Assembly: GCA_034769895.1 (NCBI GenBank)
Contig: CM068370.1
Span: 42,830,844 to 42,894,843, forward strand
Origin: Magicicada septendecula
Taxonomy: Eukaryota > Arthropoda > Insecta > Hemiptera > Cicadidae
Direction: 5' to 3'
DNA: 64,000 bases
The notes below the pieces were generated by a model. It had not been told where the DNA came from. It searched no databases and saw only the letters and a program-made list of their open reading frames with translations. A program made the translations under genes and the position numbers. The stretch's first letter is position 1; each line of letters begins with the position of its first letter. This document shows positions 30,972 to 42,639 of this stretch, piece after piece.

Positions 30972-33150
30972 GTACCTTAGCACTAGTGTATTTGGAGAAC
31001 AACTGCCAACCATTTTCTATACCTCAGTACTAGTGTATTTGGAGAACAACTGCCAACCGTTTTCTTTACCTCAGTACTAGTGTATTTGGAGAACAACTGC
31101 CAACCGTTTTCTGTACCTCAGTACTAGTGTATTTGGAGAACAACTGCCAACCGTTTTGTACCTCAGTACTAGTGTATTTGGAGAACAACTGCCAACCGTT
31201 TTTGTACCTCAGTACTAGAGTATTTGGAGAACAACTGCCAACCATTTTCTGTACCTCAGTACTAGTGTATTTGGAGAACAACTGCCAACCATTTTCTGTA
31301 CCTCAGTACTAGTGTATTTGGAGAACAACTGCCAACCATTTTCTGTACCTCAGTACTAGTGTATTTGGAGAACAACTGCCAACCATTTTCTGAGCCTCAG
31401 TACTAGTGTATTTGGAGAACAACTGCCAACCGTTTTTGTACCTCAGTACTAGTGTATTTGGAGAACAACTGCCAACCGTTTTTGTACCTCAGTACTAGAG
31501 TATTTGGAGAACAACTGCCAACCGTTTTTGTACCTCAGTACTAGAGTATTTGGAGAACAACTGCCAACCGTTTTTGTACCTCAGTACTAGAGTATTTGGA
31601 GAACAACTGCCAACCATTTCTGTACCTCAGTACTAGTGTATTTGGAGAACAACTGCCAACCATTTTCTGTACCTCGGTACTAGTGTATTTGGAGAACAAC
31701 TGCCAACCATTTCTGTACCTCAGTACTAGTGTATTTGGAGAACAACTGCCAACCGTTTTTGTACCTCAGTACTAGTGTATTTGGAGAATAACTGACAACC
31801 ATTTCTGTACCTCAGTACTGGTGCATGTGGAGAAAAATTGCCAACCGTTTTTGTACCTCAGTACTAGTGTATTTGGAGAACAACTGCCAACCATTTTCTG
31901 TACCTCAGTACTAGTGTATTTGGAGAACAACTGCCAACCATTTTCTGTACCTCAGTACTAGTGTATTTGGAGAACAACTGCCAACCGTTTTTGTACCTCA
32001 GTACTAGTGTATTTGGAGAACAACTGCCAACCGTTTTTGTACCTCAGTACTAGAGTATTTGGAGGACAACTGCCAACCATTTTCTGTACCTCAGTACTAG
32101 TGTATTTGGAGAACAACTGCCAACCATTTTCTGAGCCTCAGTACTAGTGTATTTGGAGAACAACTGCCAACCGTTTTTGTACCTCAGTACTAGAGTATTT
32201 GGAGAACAACTGCCAACCATTTTCTGCACCTCAGTACTAGTGTATTTGGAGAATAACTGCCAACCATTTTCTGTACCTCAGTACTAGTGTATTTGGAGAA
32301 CAACTGCCAACCATTTTCTGTGCCTCAGTACTAGTGTATTTGGAGAACAACTGTCAACCATTTTCTGTACCTCAGTACTAGTGTATTTGGAGAACAACTG
32401 CCAACCAATTCTGTACCTCAGTACTAGTGTATTTGGAGAACAACTGCCAACCATTTTCTGTACCTCAGTACTAGTGTATTTGGAGAAAAATTGCCAACCA
32501 TTTTATTTACTTCAGTACTAGTGTATTTGGAGAACAACTGCCAACCGTTTTTGTACCCCAGTACTAGTGTATTTGGAGAACAACTGCCAACCGTTTTTGT
32601 ACCTCAGTACTAGTGTATTTGGAGACAACTGCCAACCATTTTCTGTACCTCAGTACTAGTGTATTTGGAGAACAACTGCCAAACATTTCTGTACCTCAGT
32701 ACTAGTGTATTTGGAGAACAACTGCCAACCGTTTTTGTACCTCAGTACTAGAGTATTTGGAGAACAACTGCCAGCCGTTTTTGTACCTCAGTACTAGTGT
32801 ATTTGGAGAACAACTGCCCACCGTTTTTGTACCTCAGTACTAGAGTATTTTGAGAACAACTGCCAACCGTTTTTGTACCTCAGTACTAGTGTATTTGGAG
32901 AACAACTGCCAACTATTTTCTTCAACTCAGTACTAGTGTATTTGGAGAACAACTGCCAAACGTTTTTGTACCTCAGTACTAGAGTATTTGCAGAACAACT
33001 GCCAACCGTTTTTGTACCTCAGTACTAGTGTATTTGGAGAACAACTGCCAACCATTTTCTGTACCTCAGTACTAGTGTATTTGGAGAACAACTGCCAACC
33101 ATTTTCTGTGCCTCAATACTAGTGTATTTGGAGAACAACTGCCAACCATT
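30972..33150. repeat. 46/47-bp minisatellite, about 47 copies
   Basis: Unit GTACCTCAGTACTAGTGTAT + TTGGAGAACAACTGCCAACC + ATTTTCT or GTTTTT. Two length/sequence types (ACCATTTTCTGTACC and ACCGTTTTTGTACC) are intermixed. Some copies carry private changes (AGAGTATTT, GAGCCTCAG). Frames of 61-72 codons here are translations of the array. Confidence 0.95.
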
Positions 33151-33342
33151 TTTAGCGTTGAAGCGTTTTTTTACGATTTTGAGGCTGAAACATCTGGATT
33201 TACCAACTTGAGACCGCAGCCTAACAGCCTGACTAATGCTCATTTTAACAAGAATACAAGTAATAATTCATCAGTTATTATAATTGTTAATTATTATTTA
33301 GTGTAGTGCTAGTGTAGTGGTTTTAGTTAAGTATTTATAATA

Positions 33343-34253
33343 CGAGGTCTGTGAATTAAGTAATGAGACTAATCATGCAGAAGTCAATATGGCGACACTG
33401 TAAAGTTTCCATTAATACAGATGGTTAGATAAACAGCTGATTGATATTGAGTATTTATATTTATTGCCTATTATTGCTACGTGAAACGTAAACAAGCTTT
33501 TCGTGAAGTGAGCTTTTGTTGGGCGTTATAAAAATGAGTGACATCAATTACGAACAACGTTGTGCAATCAAGTTTTGTGTTAAACTCTGGCACAATGGTA
33601 CTGAAACTTTCAAAAAATCGCCAAAGGTGTATGGAGATAAAGCTTTGTCAAGAGCATCGGTTTTCAGATGGTTTAAAGCATTTTCAGATGGCCGGGAAAC
33701 AATTAGGGGTGATCCACGTTCTGGAAGACCGCCAACGTCAAGAACTGACGACAACGTTGATCGAATCAGGGACTTGCTTAACCTTCAGAATCATCGCAGA
33801 ACAACTAAATTTTAACCACACTACAGTTTTTCAAATTTGGAAAAAGGAATTTAGCTTGAACGCCTGGATTTAATACACCTTGTTCACCTTGTCACACAGA
33901 ACTCTCGGTTAATGCGTTTTTGTCAATGAAAAATACTCCTGTTTTTCCTCAGCCAACTTATTCACGTGATTTGAGTCCCTGTGACTACTTTCTCTTCCCG
34001 GAATTGAAAAAAAAAACATTCCAAAAGACACCATTTTGGGGCAGCAGACGACATTAAAAAAAAATGTAACCGATCAGTTGAAGGAGATTCCAGTTTCTGA
34101 GATCCATCACTGCTATGAAGAGTGGAAAACCCGTCTAAAGCGCTGTGTGGCTTCCCAATGGAACTGTTTTGAAGGCGATAGAGTCTATATAGAGTTTGAC
34201 TGTAAACAAAAGGTTTTACTGAAATAGTCTCATTACTTAATTTACAGACCTCG
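33343..34253 (+). mobile_element. Mariner element, internally deleted, complete ends
   Basis: Inverted ends CGAGGTCTGTGAATTAAGTA + ATGAGACT (33343-33370) and the complement (34226-34253), flanked by TA on both sides. 911 bp, against about 1.3 kb for intact mariners. The inner sequence is a broken transposase (next entry). Confidence 0.9.
33534..34227 (+). pseudogene. Mariner transposase, frameshifted and deleted
   Basis: Residues 1-82 are well kept: MSDINYEQRCAIKFCVKLWH, then SRASVFRWFKAFSDGRETI, DDPRSGRP-like GDPRSGRPPTSRTDDNVDRI, i.e. the first helix-turn-helix and the GRP linker. A frameshift at about 33778 leads to IIAEQLNFNHTTVFQIW (second HTH). The catalytic centre is then missing: about 400 bp are deleted, including the first two Asp. 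The end resumes at YSRDLSPCDYFLFPELK (third Asp region), a frameshift, and VTDQLKEIPVSEIHHCYEEW, KRCVASQWNCFEGD. It cannot transpose on its own but keeps both ends. Confidence 0.88.
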
Positions 34254-34255
34254 TA

Positions 34256-34689
34256 TACATGTGAAGTTACAAAACTGTAAAAATATTAGCGAAACAAATT
34301 ATTTCCCCATTCCGTAAATAAGAAATTAATTAAATATTATTAAAGTGTACAAAGTTATCAGAAAATATAACTTATCAACGTAATTACGGGGTGGAATAGT
34401 GTAATAATTTATTAGAGCCGTTTGTAGAACGTAGTGAATTCGCGTTTCCGTCTTTTGCTAATTGATTTTGAAACTGTTTTAAACAAACCATCACGTAGAA
34501 CGGTTACAGAAAGCAGAAATGATTTCAATATAACTTATCAAGCCTTAATATGCTGGAGCCGTGAACAGCGATAAATAGACTTTATTGAGTCACTTGTGGA
34601 GAACAGAAACAAAACAGCACTGCCAAGAAGTACTTCCAGTAAACCGTTGCACGTGGGCTTTGTCTAACAAATTGTCTTCTTGAATTTTA

Positions 34690-34727
<38 letters not shown>

Positions 34728-35210
34728 ACAGACTAGTATTATTTTAACCATTCAAAGTCTTGTTATGTTTACGGGAGCGTGACATTTGTTTGTATATTTT
34801 TGAGAGAAAGACAAAATCCTATTTAGAATATTGCGTTTACCTTTTATACAGCAAGTCACATTTTTCACTGACGAACAAATAATTTAAAAGTAAAGCAGCT
34901 TTTCCTTCTATTTTTGTCAGCCGCTCTCTTTCAGTATGATCTGATTTTTGTATTTGAAGGGCGAGTAAAAAAAAAAACAGCTTTTCTTATAGTTTATTTG
35001 GAATTTTATCAGTCTCACTGAGGAATACAGAGAAAGAACGTCAAACGTGCCCGAACACGGAGAAACTGTATTAATATTGTTTCCTATTTTTGGCAGTGTA
35101 ATACATGAAGATCGTAGATTCCTTTCACATTGAATAAAAATTATGTATATTTTATAGTCACAGCAGAAGACGAGTTCTCAAAATGACAAACTGGTAATTA
35201 TCTCTTGCTG
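34256..35210. other. No gene seen; poly(A) tract inside
   Basis: 34310-34680 vaguely resembles the dispersed repeat at 1236-1775 (ATTTATTAGAGCCGTTT, AAACAAACCATCACGTAGAACG). A run of about 38 A lies at 34689-34726. The rest is AT-rich. Confidence 0.4.
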
Positions 35211-35214
35211 TTTC

Positions 35215-35520
35215 CAACACTTACCTATCTTTCATGTTGCTTATCAGATTACCCCATTCTCTTTCTTCTATTTTGATTCCAAACTGTTATTCGACTTATT
35301 TTTAAACCTGTCCGTTATTTTTTCAGTTCTTACGTGACCCCCTTAATATTTCATTTTCATTAATTTCGTAACTTACATTTTGCATATTTTCTAAAGGTAA
35401 TTTTCTTCAATTTTGTCCGGCATAATTGTAGTTTCCGATGCGTATGAACTGATTGGCCTGATAATCAATTTGTATGTTCTTACATTTGTGTCTGTATTTA
35501 ATTTTTCTTTCCAAACGGCT
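35215..35520 (-). pseudogene. LINE ORF2 remnant after the RT domain
   Basis: Minus-strand frame fragments: KAVWKEKLNTDTNVRTYKLI, IRPISSYASETTIMPDKIEE, then H-V-R-T-E-K-I and K-E-N-G-V-I. This follows the pattern T-K-x-x-x-Y-K-T-L-I-R-P-V-x-x-Y-A-x-E-T-W. Heavily decayed. It lies head-to-head with the RTE fragment at 35540. Confidence 0.5.
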
Positions 35521-35539
35521 TTCCTAAAAAATCTTGAAG

Positions 35540-35897
35540 TTTGCCACCCTTATTTATTGGGTCAAGGAGTTCTTCCTTTGTGAGGCGTGGGTCATGACAA
35601 AAAAGGATAGCGGCAAGATTCAGAGTGCTGAAATGCAGTTTATTCGAAATACTTTAAATTATACATTGGAAGATAGAATAAGGAATGAAGATATCAAAGC
35701 AGAACTCGAAGTAAAGGACATAAATGAAATTATTTAAATTTATAGATGACAATGGTAAGCCCATCCGCAAAGGATGACAGAGGATCGATTGCCGAAAGCG
35801 GTATTGAACTATAAAGCCATTGGTAGAAGAGACGAGGGTCGTCCGAGGATGAGATGGATGCCGGAACAGGTTTATATAACCTAATCCTTGAAGTGAA
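35540..35897 (+). pseudogene. RTE-like LINE C-terminus (subfamily with GAA tail, copy 1)
   Basis: CEAWVMTKKDSGKIQSAEMQ, FIRNTLNYTLEDRIRNEDIK, AELEVKDINEII, stop, then R-W-x-A-H-x-Q-R-M-T-E-D-R-L-P-K-A-V-L-N-Y-K-A-I-G-R-R, GRPRMRWMPEQ. A second copy (45705-46020, minus) has the same reading and the same end (CGGAACAGGTTTATATAACC, TAAT, CTTG). Truncated 5'; one stop. Confidence 0.85.
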
Positions 35898-36057
35898 GAA
35901 GAAGAAGAAGAGGGAGAAGAAGAAGAAGAAGAAGAAGAAGAAGAAGAAGAAGAAGGAGGAGGAGGAGGAGGAGGAGGAGGAGGAGGAGGAGGAGGAGGAG
36001 GAGGAGGAGGAGAAGAAGAAGAAGAAGAAGAAGAAGAAGAAGAAGAAGAAGAAGAAG

Positions 36058-36088
<31 letters not shown>

Positions 36089-36090
36089 TC
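35898..36090. repeat. (GAA)n-(GGA)n-(GAA)n tract, expanded LINE tail
   Basis: About 190 bp: GAA units, a central GGA block of about 19 units (35953-36010), then GAA units. It starts exactly where the sister LINE copy has a short GAA tail. The poly-K/E and poly-L frames on the two strands are simple-sequence translation. Confidence 0.97.
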
Positions 36091-36550
36091 CTTTAAAATA
36101 TAGTTAGAGTTGATTACAATTCTAATACAGTAAACTCTCAGTACGCAGAGGTGAGAGTCCAAAAGTCACCGTAAACTTGGAATACTTACGGAAATTAAAA
36201 TTCACTTCTGTATAGTAATCTACTTGTACACACCTGCTTTGTACGTAGTTTTGCAAAGCTATATTTAAATAGATATATTTAAATATTACGTACAGCGTAT
36301 GGGAGCATGGAGTTTTTAATACCTCAATTGAAAAATTTTGAGAAATAACGAAAGTGGTGGTACTTTACTTACAAGCGTATTAAGAACAAGTAGTTAAGTA
36401 ATGATTCATTACACACATAGATTTCACTTACCAGAATATCTGAATTAACTTTACATGTTTGAAAGTACACAAGAACTACGTATAACAATTACTTGACTAT
36501 TAGTATAACAATTTTAGTCAATATCTATTGACTAGAAAATTCGTTAATTC
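36091..36550. other. No gene seen
   Basis: AT-rich; no element recognised. Confidence 0.45.
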
Positions 36551-36554
36551 TCCT

Positions 36555-36780
36555 ATTTTCTTCTTCTTCTGATTGTTCCTATCCGTTTCGGATGTTGGAT
36601 ATGAGACAGTATATTTTAACTTTCTGTACTTCTGTACGGAATAAGTCAGGTGTATTCATGCCGAACCAGGTCCTTAAATTTCTCAGCCATGATATTCTCG
36701 GTCGCCCAACTCCTCTCTTTCCAAGTACTTTTCCCTGTAGTATGGACAATCCAGCCATCCGTGTGGATAAACTGGCAAGC
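36555..36780 (-). pseudogene. LINE C-terminus with short GAAGAAG tail
   Basis: Minus strand: YYREKYLERRGVGRPRISWL, RNLRTWFGMNTPDLFRTEVQ, KVKIYCLISNIRNG, stop, then EQSEEEE into the GAA tail at 36558-36570. Pattern R-G-R-P-R-x-S-W-L-x-N-I-R-x-W-x-G, L-F-R-x-A, I-x-N-x-R-x-G is the end of another insect LINE family. Confidence 0.75.
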
Positions 36781-37135
36781 GGTAGGGCACCTCATTGTCC
36801 TGGGGTTGAGAAATCGGCCCTGAAGGCGGATTAACTAGTTACTAGTCAACGACAAGGCAACGAGAAACAATTATGTTAAAGATCGTTTACATATCTCTAG
36901 TAATATCATCATGGCTATGTTCAAGGCAAAATCATCCGGAGCTTCAAGTTCCTCAATCGGATCTGCGGGGGGGGGATAGTTTTGAACAGTTATGAATTCT
37001 CCTATAATCTTCGTCAATAAGGTGAACAATATTTTAAGCGGGTTCGTCAATAGTGGGCCTAATTTCAGTTTCAAATTTTTAAAAACCTTTGCAACAAATT
37101 TAGTTTCCAACCAATGCTAGAATTTGCAAAAAAAT
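36781..37135. other. Unrecognised segment with a 79-codon minus frame
   Basis: The minus-strand frame 37110-36871 has a hydrophobic first half and a P/E/D-rich stretch (PPPADPIEELEAPDDFAL). I see no family resemblance. Confidence 0.3.
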
Positions 37136-37139
37136 ATTT

Positions 37140-38640
37140 GTAAAAAATTCAAATAATTAGGCAGAGTATAATTTTAAAGCTAGAAAGAATTACAAAAACA
37201 TGACTTTTTGTATATTTATGGTAAACAATATGTATCTTGTCGATTTTCCGCGGATCATATGAACACAAAGCATTAGGAATGAATCTGCAAGGGATTCGGT
37301 AGAAATCAAAAGTTTCGTTGGATGCAGAGACTGTGGAAACAGCGGCAAATGTATACAACTATATTTGGTATCACATACGTAACAAATAGATTCCTGAATC
37401 TCAGGCAGAAGGCGAATTCACTTTGGTTGGGATCAAAGGCACGAAACGACTGCGTCTTGGTTTAATACAACCTTGTGTGTGGCTTCAAATCGAATAACAT
37501 TGTCGCCCACGCCCGTCGAAAAAGTACGTATATTCTGACTCTCACACTCACAAATCTGCATGTCTCTCTCACTCTCTCCTGCATTTGTGCGTGCGTGCGT
37601 GTATATGTACACACACACACACACACACACATATATTGTTTTTTAAATACTCATATGCATATTTAAACGTGAGGTTAGATGGTTTCCGCGATATATATGA
37701 AAACTAAACCTTGCATAGTTACGTAAGCAATTTTGATTCAACACATCCGCGTAAATGTGAGCGCGCGCTCACGCACACACGCACGATCACTTATTGAGAG
37801 AGAGGAGGATGTAGGATTTCAAGTTCTTATGAATTGAACCTTTCTGCGTGACGTTCTTCTACCAAAAGCAGTTGTAAGACTTTTCTGTTATCTGCAGTTA
37901 CAGAGATTTTAGGGATGTCACGAAGCAAAGGGGGAAGCCTCGAATATCCCAGAGGCGACGGAAAGACGGGATCTCAGGTACTGGGAACCATAGGTGGGAG
38001 GAAAAAGGCACCGACAGCTACAGCTACATATATATTTTATAAAACTCATTTTATCTATTTTATAAAAATACGCTAATTTAAGGAAATGACTTGGTTCGTC
38101 GTTGAGTGGACGTGAAAAATTGCACTAAGCAGACTGAAAACAAAAAACACAACGCCCAAGAAAGAAATATGACTTTTGTCGCACTTTTGAGTTTGCTTTC
38201 TATGGGGCCGTTTTTGGCAGTTTTTCTTTCTTTATGCTTCTCCGTCGGACTACAAGATTCTCTAAACGTTTTTGTTTCCCTTACTCCTTCCCTCGCTTTA
38301 CCCTCTGTTCGCGTCACCTTTATTCTTTATGTTTTAGTATTTGTTTTGCCTGAGCACGGTAACCGAGGACGCATTTGAATTTATCCGGAAATGTTTTGGT
38401 TTGTTTTTACGTTTTAACGCAAACAACATAATCGTTTCTTTAGATATTAGTTTTACATCTTTTTTCTTTTTTTTTGTGGCAAAGGGCATCCGATGTTTAG
38501 CTAATTTGATTACATTATCCATTTCATCTAAACTTTTCTGTCTTAATTTCTCCAATGTTATTTTCTGTTGCCGGTAACTTCTGACTTCTGTAGTCTTTTG
38601 GTAATTTATAAATATTTCTATTTCTAATACAGTTTTATGC
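37140..38640 (+). repeat. Left arm of a large inverted duplication
   Basis: Aligns in reverse complement with 42640-43615 and 45130-45610. Examples: GAATTCACTTTGGTTGGGAT against ATCCCAACCAAATGAATTCG; TTGCACTAAGCAGACTGAAA against TTTCAGTTTGCTTAGTGCAA. Identity looks like 85-90 percent in the best parts. Includes a (CA)n run at 37608-37631. Frames on both strands at 38078-38378 stay open in both arms (see findings), but the product is not recognisable. Confidence 0.85.
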
Positions 38641-38659
38641 AATGTGCTCTAATCTATCG

Positions 38660-39205
38660 ATTCCCAAAAAATGTATTTAATTAAACAGGAATCAAAATAC
38701 CATTTTCTTGAACAGTAGTTTTTTGAAATAATGCATTCGTGACCATGGTAATCGTATTTACAAGATATATAGAAATATTTGTAAAATGAGTGTTTGTGTT
38801 AGCATTGTCGTGAAATAATTGCAAATTTATATTTCTCGTTTCAGAATTAAGTGTAAAAATGTCACAAATAATCGGTAAAAGCTCAAGTCAAAATAATGGT
38901 ATATTGGGACTGTCGGAGGCTATCCTCCTCGTAGCCTCCGATAGTCCCAATATGCCTTCTATAATTTGGCTCCAGCAAACATATAAATAGTCAAGTACAA
39001 GTTTTTCACTTAACTTTGAAACGAGAAATATAAATTTACAATGACTTTACAAAAAAGTTATCCCAAACATACGTTTAACAAATATTTTTATATATCTTGT
39101 AAATTATGGTTACCATGATCATGAATACATTATTTAGAAAACTAGTATTCGAGAAAAAGGTATTGTGATTCCTGTTTGATTAAATACATTTTTTTTAGGA
39201 AAACA
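38660..39205. repeat. Long palindrome with a near-perfect central hairpin
   Basis: Outer arms of about 200 bp: ATTTAATTAAACAGGAATCA (left, about 38673) matches TGATTCCTGTTTGATTAAAT (right, about 39170); GAAATATAAATTT and CTTGTAAAT segments match as well. At the centre ATATTGGGACTGTCGGAGGC (38901) and GCCTCCGATAGTCCCAATAT (38934) form a stem of about 22 bp with one mismatch and a 9-base loop. No ORF. Confidence 0.85.
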
Positions 39206-39335
39206 GGGTGTTTGGGAAAATGGATTCGGGAAAAATGTATTTGGATTAAATGATTTCGGGTATTTCGTAATTCAGGAAATGTCCACTCGGGAAAGTGGAT
39301 TCGTGTAAATGTCCGGGTACCATTTGTTGTTTCGT
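39206..39335 (+). repeat. Short run of a diverged GGGAAA(N)TGGATTCG motif
   Basis: GGGAAAATGGATTCGGG, GGGAAAAATGTATTTGG, GGAAATGTCCACTCGGG and GGGAAAGTGGATTCGTG occur in 110 bp, i.e. four degenerate copies. It adjoins the palindrome and may be its terminal domain. Confidence 0.45.
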
Positions 39336-40050
<715 letters not shown>

Positions 40051-40159
40051 TCCTGTGGGAGAAATTTTCCTGCCACTGATTCTGTTACTGAAAAATAATC
40101 TTTTAAGAATAACTATGTTCACAACACAATAAATACATCACACTCACATACCACAACTC

Positions 40160-40640
40160 CTACACACACAAAATCGCCAACACATTCAGAAAACACAAAT
40201 ACAAAATAGCATACAGAACAACCAATACCATCAAAAAACACATCAATAATACAAACACAGATATAAACAAATATAACAAAACAGGTGTTTACAAATTAAA
40301 TTGTAATGACTGCAATAGTTTCTACATAGGCCATACGGGAAGATCTTTTTCATCCCGTTATTCTGAAGACTTAAAAGCTCTAACCAACAACAATATACAC
40401 TCCGCATTTGCCACACACATACACACAGAAAACCACAGTTACACCAACATAGACACTAATCTTGAAATTTTACATTACTTACCTAAAGGTCGACAACTGA
40501 ACAATACGAAATATATAAACACCACACAACACAACCAAATAACATACTTAACGATCAATTACAATATAAATCACATACACTTTTTGACACAATTTTACAA
40601 AAAACAAACATCAAGTTGAATCCCCGCGCCAATCCCCTTC
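40160..40640 (+). pseudogene. PLE remnant: linker plus GIY-YIG endonuclease
   Basis: One frame is open from about 40165 to 40530: KIANTFRKHKYKIAYRTTNT (linker), T-G-V-Y-K-L-N-C-N-D-C (GIY half with Cys-x2-Cys), S-F-Y-I-G-H-T-G-R (YIG half), SSRYSEDLKAL (Arg and acidic partner; the family has H), then T-E-N-H-x-Y-T-N-I, NLEILHYLPKG. After a frameshift near 40535 the end N-I-L-N-D-Q-L, H-T-L-F-D-T-I, I-K-L-N-P-R completes the C-terminus. The reverse transcriptase is absent. A hammerhead motif follows within about 70 bp on the same strand. Confidence 0.88.
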
Positions 40641-40704
40641 CTCCACACACCACCCCCACTACACCTTCCACACAACAACCGTTACGAAATGATGGCAGTC
40701 TGAC

Positions 40705-40748
40705 TCAAAGCTGAAGAAGGCGGATACGTACGCCGAAACGCGTCCAAC
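40705..40748 (+). ncRNA. Hammerhead-like ribozyme motif 3' of PLE, intact core
   Basis: CUGAAGA (40711-40717), extra A, stem II GGCG/CGCC (loop GAUACGUA), GAA (40735-40737), ACGCGU palindrome, C at the predicted cleavage site (GUC, 40742-40744). Position right after the PLE coding end agrees with hammerheads known in PLE terminal repeats. The palindromic stem III would favour a dimeric fold. Confidence 0.65.
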
Positions 40749-40859
40749 AAAAAACAGTAAGTTTCACAAGAAAAAGTTCATTTTTAGATAAGTGTTAGTG
40801 CTGTGAAAGAAGAGATGAATAATCAAGACAACTATAAACTATGTATTTGTTGTTCTTCT

Positions 40860-41440
40860 TAAGCAATATAGCCCGACATGAGCTTTGGCTTTTAACACCA
40901 ATCTTCTACAATGTCTCCTATCCATTGCCATCTCAGTGTAACCTCTCACATCCACTCGACTTAGGTCTTCTATCTAACACATAATTCAACCATCTTATCG
41001 TAGATCGACCCCTCTTTTTGTTCCCATGCTTCAATAGCTGATCTGTCTACTGGTTATTTCTTACTATCCATTCATCGTCTTCTTTAACCGGGCCATAAAC
41101 ACGTCTTATGATCTTTCTTTCAAACGTTCTTAGCGTTTCTTGCTCCTTTTTTTTTATCAGCGTCCATGGCTTGCCTCCATAAGTAACAACTGGTCCGATA
41201 AATGTCATGTATACTTTCTGTCTGTGTTAAAACTAATGAGTTCGCTTCTCAATAGTCTACTGTTAGCATGATATGTTCTATATTCTATTTCTATCCTGTC
41301 GTGTATCGTCGAGTTTATGGACCCTTCGTCATCTATCATGTTACCCAAGTATCTGAACTTATTAACTTCATCAAATGAATTATCCTGTACGCATAAATTA
41401 TATAGATTTCTTCTTCTTTCTAATGCAGAAATCAGCATCT
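40860..41440 (-). pseudogene. LINE ORF2 remnant, thumb and tail
   Basis: Minus strand: FDEVNKFRYLGNMIDDEGSI, ...DRIEIEYRTYHANSRLLRSE, then (frame change) VYMTFIGPVVTYGGKPWTL, ETLRTFERKIIRRVYGPVKE, DDEWIVRNN, and farther R-S-T-I-R-W-L-N-Y-V-L. The order F-x-Y-L-G, Y-K-T-x-I-x-P-V-x-x-Y-G-x-E-x-W-T-L, L-x-x-F-E-R-K-I-x-R-x-I-Y-G-P is that of a common insect LINE. RT domain missing. Confidence 0.8.
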
Positions 41441-42080
41441 ATTTAGTTCCCAGTCACGTTTCAGCGGGTTTTTGATTCAAGAATTTGTTGTTACAGAATA
41501 AAAACACTGATTAGTAACAGTACTGAGCAGGAAAATAATATAATGGCTGGTTGGTATGACGTCACACGAAATTTAATACACCCGAACTACAAATGGTTTT
41601 TAAATACGCCACCGCGTATGAGGCGATTATTATACACACACGTTGTTCACTTCTAAATATACATTTACGTCATAAGGTTTTCATTTGTGTGAAAGTGGGG
41701 AACAAGAGAACGCAATCCACAACAATAAATTGTATTCGCGCCTACATACGCGTATGTGCGTAACCGTACAAACCACACAGGCCTACATACCGCGGAGTGG
41801 TATTGTATGCGTTTGGATTTACTCCGTTCGCAGATGTTATTATGTTATAAATAACACACACACCGCACATGTGATGTCATTTGTGACACGTTTGTAATGA
41901 CATTTAATCTGCTGTTCATTATCCTACGTATGAAACCAGTATATAAATTTGTTTTATTTCACAGTCTTCACTAATTATTAATTACCGTTTTAAACAAAAA
42001 AACATAATATTAAATATAATTCAATCATTACCGACTCGTAACACAAAGATTTTTATGGGTAAAAACGTAAAAGTTTTTAC
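41441..42080. other. No gene seen
   Basis: A 70-codon frame (41685-41897) contains no known motif. AT-rich toward the right. Confidence 0.4.
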
Positions 42081-42087
42081 GTATAGC

Positions 42088-42124
42088 CTGAACCAGTTTT
42101 CGCTTATTATAAGCTTCGTCAGTG
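42088..42124 (-). ncRNA. Hammerhead-like ribozyme motif 3' of PLE, intact core
   Basis: Minus strand CUGACGA (42116-42122), extra A, stem II GCUUA/UAAGC (5 bp, loop UAA), GAA (42099-42101), AACUGGUU (AAC/GUU hairpin with a 2-base loop), C. It lies just downstream of the PLE endonuclease remnant on the same strand. Confidence 0.6.
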
Positions 42125-42159
42125 GCTGCCACTGGGAGCGCTGTCCGTCCTGTTCTTGG

Positions 42160-42530
42160 CGGCAGTGTCAACTTTTGAAGGATCGATGTTGTGTGTGTGT
42201 GTGTGTGGGGTGTTATATGTTCGAATAATGTGTTTGTTGTTTACGATGTCGTTTTTATGTGTTTCTATAGATCCTGTTGTTTAAAAGTGTCTAGTTTTCG
42301 GCGTTTTGTGTGTACGTGTAGAATATCCGTGTTATTTTTGATGTTTTTGTATGTGTGTGGTTTGTTTCAATGAGGTGGTTTGCAAAGGTGGATTCGGTAG
42401 TGGAGTGTAGTGTCTTTGTGTGTTCAATGTATCTTTGTTTGAAGCTACGTCCTGTCTGGTCTACGTAGAATTTGTTGCAATCTGAGCATTTAGTTTGTAA
42501 ACACCTATATTTGGTTAATCAAAGGCGACG
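42160..42530 (-). pseudogene. PLE remnant: GIY-YIG endonuclease, decayed
   Basis: Minus strand, shifting frames: Q-T-K-C-S-D-C-N-K-F-Y-V-D-Q-T-G-R-S-F-K-Q-R-Y-I-E-H, then TTESTFANHLIETNHTHTKT. The YIG glycine is replaced by D (Y-V-D), and the first half of the GIY motif is frameshifted, so it is inactive. The Cys-x2-Cys, Arg and His positions remain. The sequence ends in an ACACAC run (42191-42208 as TG on plus). Confidence 0.75.
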
Positions 42531-42639
42531 TTACGGACAACGAAATTCCAGAATTTAACATAATATTATTATTTAATGTGTGCCTCCTACACAGTATAAT
42601 CTGTTTACCGGAGTTTGGGACAGTTGCGGGACAAAACTG

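Larger units (their letters stand above)
30843..33262. mobile_element. Hammerhead-bearing foldback element 2, with giant internal minisatellite
   Basis: Left end AAGGCTTTCACGGCCGGTGTC, then TTGTTACAATGAGCATTAAC, GGCCGTGGTCTCAGCCATAC, GTTTCGGCC and CATCTTCAG. The minisatellite array follows. The right arm (33170-33255) is the inverted copy: GAGGCTGAAACATCTGG, CTTGAGACCGCAGCCTAACA, GACTAATGCTCATTTTAACA. As in the other family members the GGCTTTCACGGCCGG terminus is one-sided. Here the array sits on the loop side of the hammerhead, unlike elements 1 and 3. No ORF of its own. Confidence 0.8.

Noticed and set aside
30972..33150. CRISPR-like appearance of regularly spaced repeats
   Set aside because: Units abut directly with no unique spacers, and the context is eukaryotic; it is a minisatellite. 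The same applies to the other arrays.
35854..36162. Poly-lysine/glutamate and poly-leucine open frames
   Set aside because: They are translations of the GAA/GGA microsatellite on either strand.
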